Below are positions 17,443 through 24,488 of a DNA stretch of 59,554 nt, piece by piece. The notes under the pieces are model-generated. The model did no database searches. It was not told where the DNA came from and saw only the letters and a program-made list of their open reading frames with translations. The first letter of the stretch is position 1. Every line of letters starts with the position of its first letter. Made by a program: the position numbers and the translations under genes. Source of the DNA: Deltaproteobacteria bacterium (GTDB taxonomy: Bacteria; Myxococcota_A; Polyangia; Polyangiales; Polyangiaceae); NCBI GenBank assembly GCA_016218915.1, contig JACRCQ010000003.1, positions 1 to 59,554 of the forward strand. The letters run 5' to 3'.

Positions 17443-18524
17443 ACCACGAGGATCGGATTCGACGAGTCAGGGCGCTGGTCTGCGCGGCCAAGCGACTTGC
17501 GGACCATCCAGGGGAGCTACGCGAGAGATTGCAGCGCGCGACCGGCCTGAGCGCGCAAGGTGTGGACCTTGCCCTGCGTGAGCACCTCGAGACCCAACCG
17601 ACCGAAGAGGAGCTTGTCGCGCTCGTGGGAGGGGCAGGATCCGCACCACGCGCGCACGTGATTCTCTCGGCCAACGTGTTCACCGCAGGGCTTCGCGCGA
17701 TCGCCCTCGCCGCAGCCACGGCGCCGCTCGTGTCCGTGCGCTGCTCTACGCGGGAGAACGTGTTCGTGCCGGCCTTGCTGTCCCATCTCGACGACACGGA
17801 AATCAGACAGAGCATCGTCGAGTGCCAGGAGATATCGCCTGCAGCAGGCGAGGAGATTCACCTGTACGGCAGCGATGAGAGCATTGCAGAGATCTGCGCT
17901 GGGCTCGCTCCGGACGTGCTTGTGCGCGCTCACGGAACCGGCTTTGGCCTCGCCCTGGTGGGTCCTGGAGTCGAGATTGAAGATGCTGCACGCGCCCTGG
18001 TTCGGGACATGGTTGCATTCGATCAACACGGCTGTCTGTCGCCGCGTCTCGCGCTGGTCTGCGGCCACGAGCGCGCGCTTGCACTCGCGCAAGCGATGGC
18101 GGTCTCGCTGGTCCAAGCCGAGCAGGACGTGCCTGTGGGCGCCTTGGATAGAGCGGATATCGTCCGATTCCGTCAGACGGCCACCGTGGCAGGAGAGTGG
18201 TTTGACGCAAGCCTGGGCGGCGTAGCGCTGCTCTCGCAACCGATGTCTGCGTGGATCGCGCCTCCAGGGCGAAACATGGTGGTGGTCGCCTGTGCGCAGG
18301 AGGACAATCCGGTCGCAGGACTGGAGCGTCACGTGGCAGCAATCGGCGTCTCGGGCGACGCTGAGTCGTGCTTTGGAGCGGTGCTGGCAGCGTGCCCCGG
18401 AGCACGTACGAGCGAGCTGGGCCGCATGCAACGCCCTCGGTTCGATGGTCCGGTGGACCTTCGTCATCCGGGAGTGCAGTCGCCGCGAGCGGTGATCGAG
18501 CGAGTCAGGCGCGGCTCCCCCTGA
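17439..18524 (+). CDS. LuxC-like acyl-CoA/acyl-protein reductase
   Basis: The protein is 361 aa from a GTG start at 17439 that overlaps the LuxE stop by 4 bp (GTGA). It belongs to the acyl-CoA reductase (LuxC) family, an aldehyde-dehydrogenase-fold enzyme that reduces an enzyme-bound acyl thioester to an aldehyde with NADPH. 'DMVAFDQHGCLSPRLALV' carries the catalytic Cys (residue 199), and 'VSVRCSTRENVFVPAL' and 'VRAHGTGFG' correspond to cofactor-binding strands. It is about 100 residues shorter than Vibrio LuxC, mostly at the N-terminus. Together with LuxE and the aminotransferase it would make an aldehyde and then an amine. Confidence 0.85.
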   Translation: MNHEDRIRRVRALVCAAKRLADHPGELRERLQRATGLSAQGVDLALREHLETQPTEEELVALVGGAGSAPRAHVILSANVFTAGLRAIALAAATAPLVSVRCSTRENVFVPALLSHLDDTEIRQSIVECQEISPAAGEEIHLYGSDESIAEICAGLAPDVLVRAHGTGFGLALVGPGVEIEDAARALVRDMVAFDQHGCLSPRLALVCGHERALALAQAMAVSLVQAEQDVPVGALDRADIVRFRQTATVAGEWFDASLGGVALLSQPMSAWIAPPGRNMVVVACAQEDNPVAGLERHVAAIGVSGDAESCFGAVLAACPGARTSELGRMQRPRFDGPVDLRHPGVQSPRAVIERVRRGSP

Positions 18525-18579
18525 TCGGATTGCCACACCATGACCCTTCGGGTTTCGCGGAATCCCGCTGATTCGAGCG

Positions 18580-18595
18580 TGGCACGCCCATTGCT
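18580..18595 (+). promoter_or_regulatory. Sigma-54 promoter, consensus-perfect
   Basis: TGGCACGCCCATTGCT matches the -24/-12 consensus TGGCACG-N4-TTGCW at every defined position, with GG and GC ten bases apart. It predicts a start near 18607, followed by aaggagg and the ATG at 18628. It should drive the lipoprotein pair at 18628-19625, under control of a sigma-54 activator that is not in this window. Confidence 0.75.
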
Positions 18596-18627
18596 CGGCG
18601 CTGCATGACCAGCCCAAGGAGGTACCG

Positions 18628-19218
18628 ATGCGCTGTGGTGCGTGGTTTGCTGCGCTCGCCGTGGCCGCCGGCATGATTGGATGCGGCTCCGAAGACTCGA
18701 CAACAGCCAATGATGTCGTCCAATCTGTAGATGGCAGAAGCGCAGTGGACACCTTGATTGGCGTGTTCGTTGTGAAAGGCAAGTCAAGCGATCCCCTGGT
18801 GGATGCAAGCTATGTGGACTACCGGCAGATCAGCCGCGTGAAGCTCCAGGTGGACGGAGAGCCATGGGGAACCTTCTCCTTCGACGGGGGAGAGCTGGCC
18901 GCAGCTGGCTCCCAGGACGGCTGGGTTCTGCATTCGACGAGGAGCGAAGCGCTGCTCGTGGCAACCCTTGGGACCGAGGGAGAGCGCACAGACGATCCCC
19001 TTGACTCTGTGGAGGAATGGGTAGCGCTGCTCCACAAGCACCTTGCCCCTGGCGGGCATGTCGCGCTGGTGGAAGATGTGGTGCTGAAGAAGACCGACGG
19101 CACCTTCGTGACCGCGCAGCCGAGGCTCCTGGTACCCTTTACGATTGCGCAGGGTGACAGGTCCGCGTTGCTCGGTGATGTGGTGGTCGAGATCGATCCA
19201 GCGGGAGGTGCCCGATGA
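18628..19218 (+). CDS. Lipoprotein of unknown function (first of a sigma-54 pair)
   Basis: The protein is 196 aa. The signal peptide 'MRCGAWFAALAVAAGMIGC' has its lipobox Cys at 19. The Shine-Dalgarno AAGGAGG lies 5 nt before the ATG. The mature protein has strand-rich segments ('VKLQVDGEPWGTFSFDGGEL', 'HVALVEDVVLKKTDG') and ends in 'VVVEIDPAGGAR'. I recognise no family. The stop overlaps the next ATG (ATGA), so the two lipoproteins are probably made together and may interact at the outer membrane. Confidence 0.75.
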   Translation: MRCGAWFAALAVAAGMIGCGSEDSTTANDVVQSVDGRSAVDTLIGVFVVKGKSSDPLVDASYVDYRQISRVKLQVDGEPWGTFSFDGGELAAAGSQDGWVLHSTRSEALLVATLGTEGERTDDPLDSVEEWVALLHKHLAPGGHVALVEDVVLKKTDGTFVTAQPRLLVPFTIAQGDRSALLGDVVVEIDPAGGAR

Positions 19219-19625
19219 AACGCGAAGCCGGAGCTCTGGCAGCCTGGACCTCGCTGGCATGGCTCGCACTGTGTGCGTCTGCCTGCGGGACCGAGATCAC
19301 GGTGAAGAACAGCGTGCCGAGCGCTACGTTGGAGAACGTGCGATGGGTCACCGAGAGCGGGACCGTGTACACTCCCTCGGACCAGCACCTGCTGCCTGGG
19401 CAGGAATCCAAGCCGGTCACGATCCCGGAGCCGGATCAGGACGCCACCGGGCATCTGGAGTTCGAGCTGCTGGTCGAAGGACGCAAGGTCGCGCTCAAGA
19501 CCGACAACGTCTTCAGGTCGGTTCTGGGCGAATCGACGGCGTTCGAGGTGTGGCCCAAGACAGCGGCACGCAATCCGCTCGCCTCGTCCGCTACTTCAGG
19601 GGACCCGCAGCCTGCGAACCCATGA
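19215..19625 (+). CDS. Small lipoprotein of unknown function (second of the pair)
   Basis: The protein is 136 aa. The signal sequence ends at 'LCASACGTE', with lipobox Cys near residue 24. The mature region 'EITVKNSVPSATLENVRWV' looks like a small beta-sandwich. The tail is Pro/Ser-rich. It is translationally coupled (4-bp overlap) to the preceding lipoprotein and shares its sigma-54 promoter. No family is recognised. Confidence 0.7.
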   Translation: MKREAGALAAWTSLAWLALCASACGTEITVKNSVPSATLENVRWVTESGTVYTPSDQHLLPGQESKPVTIPEPDQDATGHLEFELLVEGRKVALKTDNVFRSVLGESTAFEVWPKTAARNPLASSATSGDPQPANP

Positions 19626-19634
19626 GTGGAAGGG

Positions 19635-19649
19635 AGGCTCCTGTAGCCT
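19635..19649. terminator. Possible terminator hairpin between convergent genes
   Basis: AGGCT and AGCCT form a 5-bp stem with a 5-nt loop, and CTCTTT follows shortly after. It lies between the stops at 19625 and 19655. The stem is short, so support is weak. Confidence 0.3.
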
Positions 19650-19654
19650 GTAGC

Positions 19655-20593
19655 CTACTCTTTCGGACAAACCGTGCCGACCATCTGTGAGACATCGCCG
19701 TCCGGAGTCTGCGTCGGATAGTACAATGGCAGATTTGCCCCGTACAACGACAGCACTCCACCGTCCGGTGCTGTGGTCTTCTCGGCTTGCGTGATCTGGA
19801 GCGTGCCGTATCCGACCGCTATCGCGCAGTAGTCCTGCCCCTGGTTGAGCGAGTTGTAGAGCAGCAGGTAGGCGCCCGCGGTCGCGCTCAATCCCACTTC
19901 CATGGTCCCGGTATTGATCTTGTCGCTCGCGAAGTAGAGCATCACCAACGGGTTCAGATAGTCGTTGTTGGTCTTCACCGAGTACTGCGTGATCTGGACC
20001 GTGGGTGGGTAGCCGCCCTGTCCCGGCACGTGCACGCCGTAGGCAAGGTCCTGCCCTCCGAGCGGCGGGATCGGCTTGCTCGTCAGGCCGTAGTAACCGA
20101 AGAACGCAGCATTGTAGAGGATCGCGTTGCCGTGCTGCTGGATGTAGCTGTTGTCGTCCAGCTTCTCGCTGTCGAGCAGGAAGGGGGTGCTGAACTTGAT
20201 CTCGGTCATCAAGCCATACGTGCTGCCGCCGTCCACGCTGCCGCCGCTGCCTCCCCACCCGGAGCCATCCGCGCCTCCCCATCCGGAGCCGTCGCCGCCG
20301 CCCCAGCTCGAGCCGCCTGTCCCACCGCCCCAGCCGCCTGCTCCGTCACCGCCACCCCATCCCTTGCCGCCCGTGCCGTCGCCGCCAGCCCATCCGCCCG
20401 TGCCGCCCTTGGCCGTTCCTCCGCTCCCGCCTTTGCTGCTTCCGCCAGCTCCGCCAGTGCCAACCACTGTGCCGCCTTTGCCAGCCGTACCTGCGCCACC
20501 CTCGTTGACCTCGACCTTGCCTCCGCAAGATCCGACGATGGCAGCGCTCAACAGCCCGATCAGAAGAAGGAAAGAATGGTTCGACCTGCGCAT
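19655..20593 (-). CDS. Glycine/tryptophan-linker lipoprotein
   Basis: The protein is 312 aa from ATG 20593, preceded by GGAGG. The signal peptide 'MRRSNHSFLLLIGLLSAAIVGSC' has its lipobox Cys at 23. About 110 residues of Gly-rich repeats follow ('GGTGGWGGGDGTGG' style, with regular Trp). The 180-residue C-terminal domain appears beta-rich ('YGLMTEIKFSTPFLL', 'GLSATAGAYLLLYNSLNQGQDYCAIAVG'). Its function is unknown. The DNA for the linker is a GC-rich imperfect tandem repeat (about 20230-20510). It is divergent from glgX. Confidence 0.75.
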   Translation of the reverse strand: MRRSNHSFLLLIGLLSAAIVGSCGGKVEVNEGGAGTAGKGGTVVGTGGAGGSSKGGSGGTAKGGTGGWAGGDGTGGKGWGGGDGAGGWGGGTGGSSWGGGDGSGWGGADGSGWGGSGGSVDGGSTYGLMTEIKFSTPFLLDSEKLDDNSYIQQHGNAILYNAAFFGYYGLTSKPIPPLGGQDLAYGVHVPGQGGYPPTVQITQYSVKTNNDYLNPLVMLYFASDKINTGTMEVGLSATAGAYLLLYNSLNQGQDYCAIAVGYGTLQITQAEKTTAPDGGVLSLYGANLPLYYPTQTPDGDVSQMVGTVCPKE

Positions 20594-20621
20594 GGCAACC
20601 TCCGGACGGTGTGACCCCGGA

Positions 20622-20651
20622 ATCCTACGCCATGGGCAGGCGAAGGGCAAA
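20622..20651 (-). promoter_or_regulatory. Candidate sigma-70-type promoter for the Gly-rich lipoprotein gene
   Basis: On the reverse strand, TTTGCC (20651-20646) and TAGGAT (20627-20622) are separated by 18 bp and lie 28 bp before the ATG at 20593. This is a moderate match. Confidence 0.35.
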
Positions 20652-20667
20652 CGGGTCGAGCGGCGCG

Positions 20668-20697
20668 TTGACATCCGCGCGCGCGGATCGCTACTCT
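20668..20697 (+). promoter_or_regulatory. Sigma-70-type glgX promoter with a palindromic spacer
   Basis: TTGACA (20668-20673, perfect -35) and TACTCT (20692-20697) are separated by 18 bp. The spacer contains a perfect 16-bp palindrome ATCCGCGCGCGCGGAT at 20673-20688, well placed for a dimeric repressor. Transcription should start near 20704. Confidence 0.55.
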
Positions 20698-20710
20698 ACG
20701 CGCTCCTCGG

Positions 20711-20729
20711 CCCGGAAGAACGTTCCGGG
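20711..20729 (+). other. Hairpin in the glgX leader
   Basis: CCCGGAA and TTCCGGG pair as a perfect 7-bp stem with a 5-nt loop, just after the predicted start and 25 nt before the ATG. It may affect translation or mRNA stability. Confidence 0.35.
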
Positions 20730-20754
20730 GCATGCCGGGAAGGAGCCCTCGAGA

Positions 20755-22899
20755 ATGAGCTACGAGCTGGAGCACCGGACAACGCGTCGCGTCCTGCCTG
20801 GGAAGCATTACCCCATCGGCGCCACGCAGCACGGCAGCGGCGTCAACTTCGCCATCTACTCCCAGCACGCCCAGGAGGTCTACCTCCTGCTCTTCGACGA
20901 CCCCGAGGGGGACCCCACGGACGTCATCCGCCTCGTGGCCTGCACGCGTCGCATCTGGCATTGCTTCGTGGAAGGTCTGCGCCCAGGCCAGCTCTACGGC
21001 TACAAGATCCGCGGCCCCTACGAGCCCAAGCGCGGCCTTCGCTTCAACCCGCACAAGCTGCTGGTCGACCCCTACGCCCGCGCCCTGGTCGGCAAGGCCC
21101 GCAACGTCGACAACCTGCTTCTCGGCTACGACCCGCTCTCGCCCGCCAAGGACCTGGTCCCTGACGCACGAGACAACACGCGCATCGTTCCCAAGAGCGT
21201 GATCGTGGACGACGCCTTTGACTGGCAGGGCGACGAGCCTCCAGACCTCCCCCTGGAAAAGCTCTTCATCTACGAAGTCCACGTGAAGGGATTCACCGCG
21301 CACAAGAGCTCAGGCGTGCGCGATCCAGGCACCTACCTCGGATTCGTCGAGAAGATACCGTACCTGAAAGCCCTCGGCGTCAATGCGGTCGAGCTGCTCC
21401 CCCTCCACGAGTTCTGCGTCGACGACTTCCTCGTGGATCGCGGGCTGACCAACTACTGGGGATACAACACGCTCGGCTTCTTTGCCCCGGAGTCGTCGTT
21501 CTCCACAGGCGCTCGACCAGGCTGCCAGGTCGCCGAGTTCAAGACCCTGGTGCGCGAGCTGCACAAGGCCGGCATCGAGGTGATCCTCGACGTGGTCTAC
21601 AACCACACGTCCGAAGGCAGCGAGCTTGGGCCGACCCTGTCGCTCAAGGGGATCGACAACACCACGTACTATCTCCTGACCGGCGGCCCCTACGACGCAC
21701 ATCGCTACTACGTGAACCACACCGGATGCGGCAACAGCCTCAATCTGAACAACGCCCAGGTCATCCGGTACGTGATGGATTCGCTGCGCTACTGGGTAGA
21801 AATGATGCACGTCGACGGGTTCCGGTTCGACCTCGCCTCCGTGCTCGGACGCGAGGAAGGGGGCGTGTTCGACCAGACCGCGTCGTTCTTCGACGCCATC
21901 CAGCAGGACCCGGCGCTCAGTCGCATCAAGCTCATCGCAGAGCCCTGGGACCTGGGCACCTACCAGGTCGGCAACTTCCCGATCGACTGGTCGGAGTGGA
22001 ACGGACGGTTCCGCGACACCATGCGCAAGTTCGCCAAGGGCGATGGCGGGCAGCTGTGCGATCTCGGCTACAGGCTGTCAGGCTCTGCGGACCTGTACCG
22101 CGATGACGGCCGCTCTGCCTTCAACAGCATCAACTTCGTCACCTGCCACGACGGATTCACGCTCTGGGATCTGGTGTCGTACAACCAGAAGCACAACGAG
22201 GCGAACCAGGAAGGCAATCGCGACGGGACCGACGACAACCAGTCGTGGAACTGCGGCGTAGAGGGGGAGACCGACGATCCGGACGTGAACCGTCTGCGCT
22301 GGCAGATCGCCAAGAATCACATGTGCCACCTGCTCTTCTCGCTTGGCACGCCGATGCTGCTCGGAGGCGACGAGTTCCTGCGTACGCAGAAGGGGAACAA
22401 CAACGCCTATTGCCAGGACAACGAGATCAGCTGGTTCGACTGGGACCTGTGCGGGCGCAACGCGGACTTCGTCCGGTTCGTGCGCAAGGCGATCGCCTTC
22501 AACAAGAGGTATACCATCCTGCACCGTCGCAAGTTCCACGCAGGGCTGGACACCAATGCAGACGGCGTGGCGGACATCTCGTGGTTCGGCAGCGATCTGG
22601 CTGCGCCCTCGTGGCAGGACGCGCATCTCAAGACCCTTTGCTACCAGCTCGACGGGGCAGAGGAGCCGAGCGAGGTGGGCGACTATCTGCTCTTCCTCAT
22701 GCTCAATGCAGACCACAATCTGCATTGCATCCAGCTGCCCGCGCCCAAGCCGGGCATGCGCTGGTACCGTGTGGTGGACACCAGCCTTCCGCTCGGCCCT
22801 GACTTCCTGGAGCCCGGCGAAGAAGTCGCCCTGGACCCTGCAGACCATTACCTCGCCAACCCGCGCAGCACCGTCGTGCTCATCGCCAAGCGATCATGA
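20755..22899 (+). CDS. glgX: Glycogen debranching enzyme GlgX
   Basis: The protein is 714 aa, in the usual size range. GlgX hydrolyses alpha-1,6 branches of phosphorylase-limit glycogen. An N-terminal CBM48-like domain (about 10-110, 'YPIGATQHGSGVNFAIYS') precedes a GH13 barrel. Seen are 'DVVYNHTSEG' (conserved region I), 'VDGFRFDLASVLGRE' (nucleophile Asp, about 357), 'LIAEPWDLG' (acid/base Glu, about 394) and 'NFVTCHDGFTLWDLV' (transition-state Asp, about 461). The start at 20755 follows aaggag. It overlaps the YciI-like gene by 4 bp. No other glycogen genes are in the window. Confidence 0.95.
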   Translation: MSYELEHRTTRRVLPGKHYPIGATQHGSGVNFAIYSQHAQEVYLLLFDDPEGDPTDVIRLVACTRRIWHCFVEGLRPGQLYGYKIRGPYEPKRGLRFNPHKLLVDPYARALVGKARNVDNLLLGYDPLSPAKDLVPDARDNTRIVPKSVIVDDAFDWQGDEPPDLPLEKLFIYEVHVKGFTAHKSSGVRDPGTYLGFVEKIPYLKALGVNAVELLPLHEFCVDDFLVDRGLTNYWGYNTLGFFAPESSFSTGARPGCQVAEFKTLVRELHKAGIEVILDVVYNHTSEGSELGPTLSLKGIDNTTYYLLTGGPYDAHRYYVNHTGCGNSLNLNNAQVIRYVMDSLRYWVEMMHVDGFRFDLASVLGREEGGVFDQTASFFDAIQQDPALSRIKLIAEPWDLGTYQVGNFPIDWSEWNGRFRDTMRKFAKGDGGQLCDLGYRLSGSADLYRDDGRSAFNSINFVTCHDGFTLWDLVSYNQKHNEANQEGNRDGTDDNQSWNCGVEGETDDPDVNRLRWQIAKNHMCHLLFSLGTPMLLGGDEFLRTQKGNNNAYCQDNEISWFDWDLCGRNADFVRFVRKAIAFNKRYTILHRRKFHAGLDTNADGVADISWFGSDLAAPSWQDAHLKTLCYQLDGAEEPSEVGDYLLFLMLNADHNLHCIQLPAPKPGMRWYRVVDTSLPLGPDFLEPGEEVALDPADHYLANPRSTVVLIAKRS

Positions 22900-23198
22900 C
22901 CCAATCCAGACACTACCTGATCACGCTGCGCCCTCCGCGCCCGCGCTTTGCCGAGACGATCACCGAGGCAGAGGCCATGGTGATCGACGCGCACTTCGAG
23001 TACCTGTCCCGGCTGAGGGATGAGGGGATCCTGTGCTTTGCGGGGCGCAGGGACGACGCAGCGTTCGGATTGGCGATCGTGCGCGCGTCGTCCGAGCAAG
23101 AGGCCCAGGGGATCGCCAGCGCAGACCCTGCGGTGACCGGCAAGGTGTTCACAGCAGAGATCGCGCCCTTCAGCATTGCGCTGTGGGGCGCGCCCTGA
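22896..23198 (+). CDS. YciI-like small protein
   Basis: The protein is 100 aa with the YCII ferredoxin-like fold pattern: a first strand 'HYLITLRPPRP', a helix with 'DAHFEYLSRLRDEG' (the conserved His and hydrophobic helix), 'CFAGRRDDAAFGLAIV' and a C-terminal 'FTAEIAPFSIAL' strand. The biochemical role of this family is poorly defined. ATGA overlap with glgX indicates co-translation, but a functional link to glycogen is not evident. Confidence 0.75.
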   Translation: MTQSRHYLITLRPPRPRFAETITEAEAMVIDAHFEYLSRLRDEGILCFAGRRDDAAFGLAIVRASSEQEAQGIASADPAVTGKVFTAEIAPFSIALWGAP

Positions 23199-23416
23199 GG
23201 TAACCGCAAAGCGCGCACGCAGTATCCCCTCCCTTGTTCCAACGGGTATCCTGTCACTCACGCACGTTGCAGCCGATATTGGTGGTACCTACGCCCTGTC
23301 GCGAGTCCAGGCAACACGGACTCCGATGCAGCGTGCCCGCTGGGCCGAAGTGTGGTATGGGACTCTCGTAACCAGTCGGTGGACCTGTCCGTCAGCGGCG
23401 AGAGGACTCCACAATC

Positions 23417-23740
23417 ATGAAGATGGCGCACCGGATCGAAATCGCACTGTTCGTGTTTCGCTGTGCGGTATGTCTTGCCGCGCTCGGCCTGGCTGGGCTC
23501 GTCGCGGCAACCGCTTGCACCAGCTCGTCGAGCCCGGGTTCGTGCCCGGCGCCCCTCACGGTGGCGTTCGACGGCGGACCGAACGACTTCCTGACACCCG
23601 TGTTCGATGCAAGCCCGGTTCCAGGCCAGGTGGGCTCTCACGGCACGTCAGAAACGTGCTCCCGAATCTGCCCGGTTGGACGCCAGATGTGCACTTTGGT
23701 TTCCTCCTCCGAGGTTCGCTGCGAGCAGATGTGCTACTGA
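23417..23740 (+). CDS. Small Cys-containing lipoprotein
   Basis: The protein is 107 aa. An N-terminal hydrophobic region (residues 8-33) ends in 'ATAC', with lipobox Cys at 34. The short mature part has a Ser/Pro linker and a C-terminal cluster 'CSRICPVGRQMC...CEQMC', which suggests two disulfides. No family is recognised. Purines (gagagga) lie 10-16 nt before the ATG. The 218 bp upstream (23199-23416) shows no other gene and no clear promoter. Confidence 0.6.
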   Translation: MKMAHRIEIALFVFRCAVCLAALGLAGLVAATACTSSSSPGSCPAPLTVAFDGGPNDFLTPVFDASPVPGQVGSHGTSETCSRICPVGRQMCTLVSSSEVRCEQMCY

Positions 23741-23786
23741 TGGGCCGCCCCGCGTAGTACTCCGCCCTGCCGCCGCCCGCGCGTGC

Positions 23787-23792
23787 TACCCT
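23787..23792 (+). promoter_or_regulatory. -10 hexamer TACCCT placed for a leaderless transcript
   Basis: TGCTACCCT is an extended -10 form that ends seven bases before the ATG at 23800. The predicted start is at the ATG, and no ribosome-binding site is seen. Confidence 0.4.
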
Positions 23793-23799
23793 AGTCCCG

Positions 23800-24483
23800 A
23801 TGGCAACCCGCATCCCCTATCTCTTGCTTGGCATCGTCGGCGTCGTCTGGATCGGTGCTTGCTCCGGCTCGTCTGACCCGACCAGCGAAATCGGGACTGG
23901 CGGCCAGGATGCTGGTTCCGACGGCCCCTCGACCTGCGACGCCTACCCAACAGGAACCGAGTGCATCGACGCTTGCGACGGCCATGTCTATGGCGTCTCT
24001 TGCGTGGGCGGTCAGTGGAAGTGCCTGGGAAACACCAGCAAGGCAGACTGCCCAGACGCAGGCTGCGGTCCCTTGCCTGGCCCCATGGACTGCGCGGATC
24101 CCTGCACTGGGCAGATGTACTCGCCCACGTGCGAGGATGGTGGCTGGGGGTGCCGACGAACCGTTCCAGATGGTGGCTGCTCCTCGCTCGAGGGAGGCGA
24201 CGCTGGTGGAACGTTCGAATGCGGTCCCACCGCTTGCGTGATCGGTGTCGAGTACTGCCATCAGCCCACGCCGCCTGGAACCTGTCCTCCCCCGGACGCC
24301 GGCGTGTGCCCGCCCGGGTGCCCTGGCTGTCCGGTGCTGGATCCGAAGTGCGATCCGATTCCTTCCGAGTGCGCCAATGCCATGACCTGCAAGTGCCTGC
24401 TGGAAGCGATCTGCGGCTCGGTCGGCGCTGGAATCTGCCAGCCCACGGGCGGCGGATTGTCCCTGGGCTGCGGCGGGATCTGA
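23800..24483 (+). CDS. Cys-rich lipoprotein
   Basis: The protein is 227 aa. The signal peptide ends in 'IGAC' with lipobox Cys at 21. The mature protein has about 30 cysteines in repeating units of the form 'DAC.GH.YG..C..G.W.C', giving two or three tandem copies of a roughly 40-residue module, and then a Pro-rich 'CPPGCPGCPVLD' segment. Such repeats are common in myxobacterial secreted proteins and are presumably disulfide-stabilised. Function is unknown. It converges with the beta-helix lipoprotein gene with only 5 bp between stops. Confidence 0.75.
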   Translation: MATRIPYLLLGIVGVVWIGACSGSSDPTSEIGTGGQDAGSDGPSTCDAYPTGTECIDACDGHVYGVSCVGGQWKCLGNTSKADCPDAGCGPLPGPMDCADPCTGQMYSPTCEDGGWGCRRTVPDGGCSSLEGGDAGGTFECGPTACVIGVEYCHQPTPPGTCPPPDAGVCPPGCPGCPVLDPKCDPIPSECANAMTCKCLLEAICGSVGAGICQPTGGGLSLGCGGI

Positions 24484-24488
24484 TTCGC

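Noticed and set aside
14987..18524. Bioluminescence (lux) operon
   Set aside because: LuxE and LuxC homologues are present, but there is no luciferase (LuxAB) or LuxD, and the first gene is an aminotransferase.
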